Origin: Effusibacillus pohliae DSM 22757
GTDB taxonomy: Bacteria > Bacillota > Bacilli > Tumebacillales > Effusibacillaceae
Direction of reading: 5' to 3'
DNA length: 64,000 nucleotides
NCBI RefSeq assembly: GCF_000376225.1
Contig: NZ_AQXL01000130.1
Span: forward strand, 1-64,000
This document shows, piece after piece, positions 59,817-64,000 of this stretch (the first letter of the stretch is position 1; every line of letters begins with the position of its first letter). Under the pieces are notes generated by a model. The model saw nothing but the letters and a program-made list of their open reading frames with translations. It ran no database searches and was not told the DNA's origin. The translations under genes and the position numbers were made by a program.

Positions 59817-60497
59817 ATGCATGGGCAGCAGGAACTGTGGGCTGCGGAAGAACTGGTGCCGATTCGGGATAAAGTCTACCAGTATTTGAAGCAGCAGATT
59901 TTGAACGGGGTGTACAAGGCGGGCGACCGCCTGGTCGAGCGGGAACTGGCCGGACAGCTGGGCATCAGCCGGACGCCGATCCGGGAAGCGCTGTTCAGGC
60001 TGGAATCGGCCGGGCTGGTGGTGACGGTGCCGCGGCGTGGCGTGGTGGTGACGCAAATTTCCCGTGAGGAGATCGAAGAGATTTTCACGATCCTGTCATC
60101 GCTCGAGGCATTGGCGGTCCGCCTGGCCGCGCAAAAAATCGATGACCAAACGGCGGTCGAATTCGGCCGGATGATCAGGCAAATCGACCTTTATTTGAAC
60201 GGTGATTCCAAACAGGAGATCGGCCAGCTCCACATCGAGATCAATGAACAGATTTACAAAGCGGCAAAAAGTCCCAGGTTGTACGAAATGCTGAGCGGGC
60301 TGCTCGATTACATCCGGGCGTTCGCCCATCTTGGACATGAGATGCCGGGCCGGATGGAGCAGGCGATGCGGGAACACCGGGACATTCTGGAAGCGGTGCG
60401 CAACAAGGAAGTCGAGCTGGCGGAAAACCTGACGAAGATTCACATTGAAAATTCGAGGAAAGCCTATTTGCGGGCCACGCAGGGCAAGGAGGTGTAA
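59817..60497 (+). CDS. GntR family regulator, FadR/FCD type (paralogue 2)
   Basis: A 226-residue paralogue of the regulator at 50847: winged helix with VERELAGQLGISRTPIREALFRLE and FCD domain with LHIEINEQIY and EHRDILEAV. The recognition-helix regions of the two are nearly identical (GISRTPIREAL against NISRTPIREAL), so both could bind the same operators while sensing different ligands. AAGGAGGTGAG precedes the ATG. It closes the HDO-ALDH-ChrA operon and probably regulates it. Confidence 0.88.
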   Translation: MHGQQELWAAEELVPIRDKVYQYLKQQILNGVYKAGDRLVERELAGQLGISRTPIREALFRLESAGLVVTVPRRGVVVTQISREEIEEIFTILSSLEALAVRLAAQKIDDQTAVEFGRMIRQIDLYLNGDSKQEIGQLHIEINEQIYKAAKSPRLYEMLSGLLDYIRAFAHLGHEMPGRMEQAMREHRDILEAVRNKEVELAENLTKIHIENSRKAYLRATQGKEV

Positions 60498-60500
60498 GCC

Positions 60501-60770
60501 TTGGCCATCCGGATTGAAGTGTGCGAAACCAACCTGTTGAAACACGCTTCCACAGCTGCCGTATTTTCGAGGATCCAGCGGGAGTTTCCCGAAGTTGAGT
60601 TTGCGATCGAATACTTGGAAATGAAGTGCGGCGGCATCTGCGGAATCTGCAAAAATACGCCGTACGCCTTGGTCAGCAAAAAATTTATTACCGGCATGTC
60701 GGCCGACAGTTTTTACGACAACCTGAAACGATACCTGACCGGCCTGCTGGCGGAAGATCCGGTCGCGTAA
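60501..60770 (+). CDS. DUF1450 protein (YuzB-like, CxxC)
   Basis: An 89-residue protein starting at TTG behind AAGGAGG, three bases after the regulator stop. IEVCETNLLKH near the start and MKCGGICGICKNTPYALV carry the four Cys of the DUF1450 family, probably a small metal or iron-sulfur protein. Function unknown. Its close link to the regulator and the ferredoxin suggests a redox role in the island. Confidence 0.75.
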   Translation: MAIRIEVCETNLLKHASTAAVFSRIQREFPEVEFAIEYLEMKCGGICGICKNTPYALVSKKFITGMSADSFYDNLKRYLTGLLAEDPVA

Positions 60771-60789
60771 ATCATCTGCGCGGTATGGG

Positions 60790-60951
60790 GTGCGGAAAGC
60801 ACCGGTGACAGAGGTCGGCAATGGGCAACAGTTTGCGGTCGTGATCGGGCCGGATTTTGATAAGATTGGACAGTTGCTGGAGCAATACGCACAGTCAGGA
60901 GGGAATGCCAATGCCGCGGATTCACTTTGCGAGCACGAACAAGTCGGTTGA
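60790..60951 (+). CDS. possible 53-residue ORF overlapping the ferredoxin start
   Basis: GTG 60790 opens a frame whose protein looks coding-like (EVGNGQQFAVVIGPDFDKIG followed by QLLEQYAQSGG) and ends at TGA 60949-60951, 41 bp inside the ferredoxin gene in another frame. There is no strong ribosome site. It may be a small coupled gene or chance. Family unknown. Confidence 0.3.
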   Translation: MRKAPVTEVGNGQQFAVVIGPDFDKIGQLLEQYAQSGGNANAADSLCEHEQVG

Positions 60952-61249
60952 AATTGAAGCAGATAGGGAAACGAACATTCTGCGCGCTTCCATCCGGTAT
61001 GAGGGAGGAATCCCCTACCGTTGCGGCGGCGGCTTATGTGGAACATGCAAAATCCACATCGAGCAAGGTGCGGAAAATTTGACTCCGATCAAGAAACAGG
61101 AGATTGCCCGACTGGGCGACAAACTGCAGGAAGGATACCGGTTGGCGTGTCAGACATTTACGAAAGGCGATGTGACCATTACCTGGGACACAAGTGTCAA
61201 TGTGAAGGTGCCGCCAAAGATCAAGGAGTTGTGGGAGAAAGCGAAATAG
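60911..61249 (+). CDS. 2Fe-2S ferredoxin
   Basis: A 112-residue plant-type ferredoxin. The cluster motif C-x4-C-x2-C is in YRCGGGLCGTCK, with the fourth Cys in YRLACQTF. The second of two close ATGs (60911) is chosen because it lies eight bases after AGGAGG; the first is too close. Likely electron donor for an oxygenase, possibly the diiron enzyme at 55885, which is inference from location only. Confidence 0.88.
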   Translation: MPRIHFASTNKSVEIEADRETNILRASIRYEGGIPYRCGGGLCGTCKIHIEQGAENLTPIKKQEIARLGDKLQEGYRLACQTFTKGDVTITWDTSVNVKVPPKIKELWEKAK

Positions 61250-61326
61250 CCGAATGGCAGCAATTATTGAACTGGCGGAACCACCTCCTGCATCCGGGCA
61301 CAAAAGAACGGCTTGCACAGTCGCAT

Positions 61327-61354
61327 TTGACAGTTGCCGTAAATGTGGTATAAT
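61327..61354 (+). promoter_or_regulatory. consensus SigA promoter for the cold-shock gene
   Basis: Perfect TTGACA (61327-61332), 16 bp, perfect TATAAT (61349-61354). Confidence 0.85.
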
Positions 61355-61360
61355 CGAGTC

Positions 61361-61456
61361 ATTGATAAGCCGTTTGCACAAATGTTTGCTTATGATGTGA
61401 TGAGTAGCCGATCGGTCGAGCCATTCTCATAGGCTGTAAGACTGGTCGGTTTTTTT
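61361..61456 (+). ncRNA. csp leader RNA with internal terminator
   Basis: Starting near the predicted transcription start, a first hairpin (CAT..ATAAGC with GCTTAT..ATG, 61361-61397) is followed by a terminator: 10 bp with two wobble pairs (61408-61417 with 61440-61449), an inner AGCC/GGCT helix, and seven T. Two further hairpins (61476-61491 and 61493-61509) precede the AGGAGG of the csp gene. Either an attenuated leader or a roughly 95-nt small RNA. Confidence 0.6.
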
Positions 61457-61528
61457 CTGGTCATAACGGATTTGGGCAAATGAGTATTTGCAGCCATGCG
61501 AGTCATGGCATTTTAGGAGGATTCCCGC

Positions 61529-61729
61529 ATGCAACAAGGGACAGTAAAATGGTTCAACCCGGAGAAAGGCTATGGTTTTATCTCGGTCGACGGCGGCGAT
61601 GACGTGTTTGTTCATTTCAGCGCGATTCTCAGTGAAGGGTTCAAATCCCTCGATGAAGGACAGCGCGTGCGCTTTGAGGTTGTGCAAGGAAATCGCGGTT
61701 TGCAAGCAGCGAACGTAACCAAACTGTAG
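61529..61729 (+). CDS. csp: cold-shock protein (CspA/CspB family)
   Basis: A 66-residue OB-fold single-strand nucleic acid binding protein. RNP1 KGYGFISV and RNP2 VFVHFSAI are intact. Acts as an RNA chaperone at low temperature and in stationary phase. The long structured leader is typical of csp genes, and the neighbouring DEAD-box helicase fits a shared RNA-remodelling role. Confidence 0.96.
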   Translation: MQQGTVKWFNPEKGYGFISVDGGDDVFVHFSAILSEGFKSLDEGQRVRFEVVQGNRGLQAANVTKL

Positions 61730-61738
61730 GTTGAACGG

Positions 61739-61773
61739 ACCCGTTTGGGGCACTCCCAACGGGTTATTTTTTT
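61739..61773 (+). terminator. terminator of the cold-shock gene
   Basis: ACCCGTT (61739-61745) pairs with AACGGGT (61758-61764), with an inner GGG/CCC helix and seven T. Confidence 0.85.
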
Positions 61774-61856
61774 CAAACTTGACAAAATACACAAGCAGGA
61801 CGATTCCGCTCACAGTGGTGTTGAACCCAGTACTTGTTGACGAAAGAGGTATTTGA

Positions 61857-63338
61857 GTGAAACAGTTTACAGACATTACATTAAGTTCTCCCGTATTGGC
61901 GGCGCTGGAGGAGATGGGATTTGAATCGGCCACTCCGATTCAAGCGGAAGCCATACCTGTTGCGCTGGCTGGAAGGGATCTGATTGGCCAGGCACACACC
62001 GGCACCGGCAAGACGGTTGCTTTTTCGATCCCGATGGTGGAGATGGTGGATCCGGACGATGAGACGGTGCAAGGGCTGATCCTGACGCCCACCCGGGAGC
62101 TTTGCATTCAGGTGGCGGAAGAGATTCGCAAAGTCGGATTCCGCAAACAGGTTCGCGTGCTGCCGGTCTATGGCGGACAAGACATCAACCGCCAAATCAA
62201 AGCGTTAAAAAATCGGCCGCATGTGATCATCGCCACGCCTGGCCGGCTGCTTGACCACATCAACCGGCGGACGATCCGGCTTTCCACGATCAGGATGGTC
62301 GTGCTGGATGAGGCGGACGAGATGCTGGATATGGGGTTTGTGGAGGACATTGAAGCGATTCTCAGTCGGTGTCCGGAAGCGAGACAGACGTTGCTGTTCT
62401 CCGCGACAATCAAACCGGAAGTCAAAAAACTGGCCGAAAAGTTTATGAAAGAGACTCAAATTGTGACCGTGAAAGCGCAAGAGGTAACCGTTCCGACGAT
62501 TGAACAGGTATACTACGAAGTTCCTGAGCGGCAGAAATTGGATGTGCTGACCAGGCTGCTGGACATTCAGAACCCGGAATTGGCGATCGTATTCGGGCGG
62601 ACCAAACGGCGCGTGGATGAACTGATGAATGCGCTGATTACACGGGGATACCAAGCGGACGGACTGCATGGAGATCTGAGCCAACGGCAGCGTGATCTCG
62701 TGATGCGCAAATTCCGCGAAGGACAAATCGAGATTCTGGTCGCCACTGATGTAGCCGCCCGGGGCCTGGATGTCTCGGGTGTCACCCACGTCTACAATTT
62801 CGACATCCCGCAAGATATTGACAGTTATGTGCACCGAATCGGCCGCACCGGACGGGCCGGAAAAAGCGGGGTGGCGGCTACGTTTGTCACTCCGCGTGAA
62901 CTGGATCACCTGCGCCAAATTGAAAAGGCCACCAAGCGGAAAATCGATAAGCAACCGCTGCCTTCGCTTGCGGAAGCAAAACTTGGCAAGCAGCGGATCG
63001 CGATGGAACAGTTGCTGAACGCCATTGAAAAAGAGGAGTTGGGCGGCTACAAAGCGCTGGCGGAAGAGCTGCTTGACCAGCAGGACTCCTTGTTGCTGGT
63101 ATCGGCTGCGCTCAAACTGTTGACGAAAAACACCAATGAAGCACCGATTGAACTGACAGCCGAACAGCCGGTTCGCAGCAAGAAGCCGCAAAATCGGACG
63201 AAAGACCAACGGAGGTTGATGCAGGGAGGCAAGCAGGCGTATGCTCCGCACAAAGCGGGTTTCGGCCGAACCGCAGGCCGAAAAGGGAACAAAAAGGAAG
63301 CGCGTGGACGTAAACAAGAGCTGGTACTGTGGAGGTAA
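61857..63338 (+). CDS. cshA: DEAD-box ATP-dependent RNA helicase (CshA-like)
   Basis: A 493-residue helicase: Q motif around F4-TPIQ, motif I AHTGTGKT, Ia [30 protein letters not shown] including [18 protein letters not shown] and [11 protein letters not shown]. The C-terminus after about 370 is a helical and basic extension with QNRTKDQRR. Probably unwinds RNA in cold adaptation, ribosome assembly or decay. GTG 61857 follows AAAGAGGT. Confidence 0.93.
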   Translation: MKQFTDITLSSPVLAALEEMGFESATPIQAEAIPVALAGRDLIGQAHTGTGKTVAFSIPMVEMVDPDDETVQGLILTPTRELCIQVAEEIRKVGFRKQVRVLPVYGGQDINRQIKALKNRPHVIIATPGRLLDHINRRTIRLSTIRMVVLDEADEMLDMGFVEDIEAILSRCPEARQTLLFSATIKPEVKKLAEKFMKETQIVTVKAQEVTVPTIEQVYYEVPERQKLDVLTRLLDIQNPELAIVFGRTKRRVDELMNALITRGYQADGLHGDLSQRQRDLVMRKFREGQIEILVATDVAARGLDVSGVTHVYNFDIPQDIDSYVHRIGRTGRAGKSGVAATFVTPRELDHLRQIEKATKRKIDKQPLPSLAEAKLGKQRIAMEQLLNAIEKEELGGYKALAEELLDQQDSLLLVSAALKLLTKNTNEAPIELTAEQPVRSKKPQNRTKDQRRLMQGGKQAYAPHKAGFGRTAGRKGNKKEARGRKQELVLWR

Positions 63339-63364
63339 AGAGGCCGACCCGGCCTCTTTTCTCG
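63337..63364 (+). terminator. terminator of the helicase gene
   Basis: AAAGAGGCC (63337-63345) pairs with GGCCTCTTT (63351-63359), with a T-rich tail. It may also serve the convergent gene at 63402. Confidence 0.75.
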
Positions 63365-63401
63365 TTGCGCCTCACATTCACGGGAAGTCTGGAGCAGTAG
63401 G

Positions 63402-64000
63402 CTAGAGGCCGATCATCAAAGGGGTGGACAGATTTTTCAACACCTTTACGATGCTCATCGCCACGATGTAACCGGTTTTTGGGTTGGCGGACGGCGTATT
63501 TCGAATTTGCAAGTGGATTTCGCCAAATTTGCCAGATGCGGAAATTTCATGCGTGTTCCTGGTGATCGTCGGGTCGACGAACACTTTGACGGTCGTCCGC
63601 TCAAATCCGATTCCGGCCAGGCTCAGAGCGGCGGACACGTTGACGCTTTCCGGGAACAGACGGGCTGATTCCTTTGCGGGCCCCTCGAATACACAGACCG
63701 GTTCGGTTACCTGCTCAAGATTGACCTGTTGTTCCACGATTGTGCCGTACCAGGCACGAGGCGGTTTTCGGCTGGTTAATGTAACCTGTTCGATCGGGCC
63801 GACCGCTCCCGCCGCGATGCGGTCCAATCCGCCGACTGCAGCTGACGGAACGATCAGCTGTCTGCCCGTTTCGGCTGCCGTTTGCATCACTCGTTCATAC
63901 AGTTCCTGATCGGCGAAGGCGCCTACGCTCACCGTCAGAAAGTGGCTGCCGCTCCGCAGGGAACGTTCCGCATACAGTCGGACCGCTTCATGGCCTGCCG
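63402..64000 (-). CDS. nadX: L-aspartate dehydrogenase-like protein, 5' part outside window
   Basis: The frame stays open to the window edge, so only about the last 199 residues are present. The region from AGHEAVRLYAERSL through VSVGAFADQELYE and VPSAAVGGLDRIAAG to SANPKTGYIVAMSIVKVL matches the C-terminal domain of NadX-type aspartate dehydrogenases, which make iminoaspartate for NAD synthesis or release ammonia from aspartate. The N-terminal Rossmann domain is not in the window. Leftward, convergent with the helicase gene. Confidence 0.82.
   Translation of the reverse strand, partial: AGHEAVRLYAERSLRSGSHFLTVSVGAFADQELYERVMQTAAETGRQLIVPSAAVGGLDRIAAGAVGPIEQVTLTSRKPPRAWYGTIVEQQVNLEQVTEPVCVFEGPAKESARLFPESVNVSAALSLAGIGFERTTVKVFVDPTITRNTHEISASGKFGEIHLQIRNTPSANPKTGYIVAMSIVKVLKNLSTPLMIGL

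Overview
The window looks like chromosome from a spore-forming, mesodiaminopimelate-type Bacillota with moderately high G+C. The evidence is SLH-type surface protein export, a complete dcw cluster with both pbpB and spoVD, MurE with a DNPR motif, strong AGGAGG ribosome sites, frequent GTG/TTG starts and Bacillus-like small genes (DUF881 pair, sbp, mraZ). The B12 genes resemble those of Priestia (Bacillus) megaterium (CbiX with MxCxxC, CbiH60 fusion). An Alicyclobacillaceae-like member of the Bacilli is my best guess, but that is inference. No rRNA, tRNA, CRISPR array, transposase or phage gene was found.

Layout. 0-3 kb: a secreted subtilisin-like protease with SLH domains. 2.9-19.1 kb: a cobalamin island of two divergent transcription units, each behind its own cobalamin riboswitch. 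Leftward are cobK, pduO and bluB; rightward are cbtB, an unknown membrane protein, cbiC, D, ET, L, F, G, A, X, H60 and SUMT. Together they cover uroporphyrinogen III to cobyrinate diamide by the cobalt-early route, plus corrinoid adenosylation and DMB synthesis. cbiP, cbiB and the nucleotide-loop genes are not here. 19.2-23.9 kb: housekeeping and stress genes (Mpo1-like, OhrR with glutathione peroxidase, TerC-like, ketopantoate reductase-like, OYE).

24.2-45.9 kb: the division and cell wall cluster, mraZ-rsmH-ftsL-pbpB-spoVD-murE-murF-mraY-murD-ftsW-murG-murB-murA-ftsQ-DUF881-DUF881-sbp-ftsA-ftsZ. It has DnaA-box-like sites and MraZ repeats in front, a structured element before murB and a SigH-like promoter before ftsA. 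45.9-50.7 kb: a leftward, visibly AT-richer unit encoding an NMT1/SsuA-type ABC transporter, a Nif3-like protein and a DUF2294-like protein, next to a remnant with a metalloregulator-like operator.

50.8-61.3 kb: an accessory catabolic-looking island. It holds two paralogous GntR/FCD regulators, two multi-pass permeases, a creatininase-family amidohydrolase, a heme-oxygenase-like diiron oxidase (HDO) with a full ligand set, an aldehyde dehydrogenase, a GlcG/HbpS protein, a pair of half-size ChrA transporters, a DUF1450 protein and a 2Fe-2S ferredoxin. Four copies of a GntR-type operator (core TTGGTATACCAA) sit in front of its units, so it probably forms one regulon. I consider this the best candidate for an undescribed pathway. 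61.3-64 kb: a cold-shock gene with an attenuator-like leader, a DEAD-box helicase and the 3' part of an aspartate dehydrogenase gene.

Two copies of a roughly 65-bp structured repeat (5.5 kb and 34.4 kb) share a hairpin with a compensatory base-pair change.
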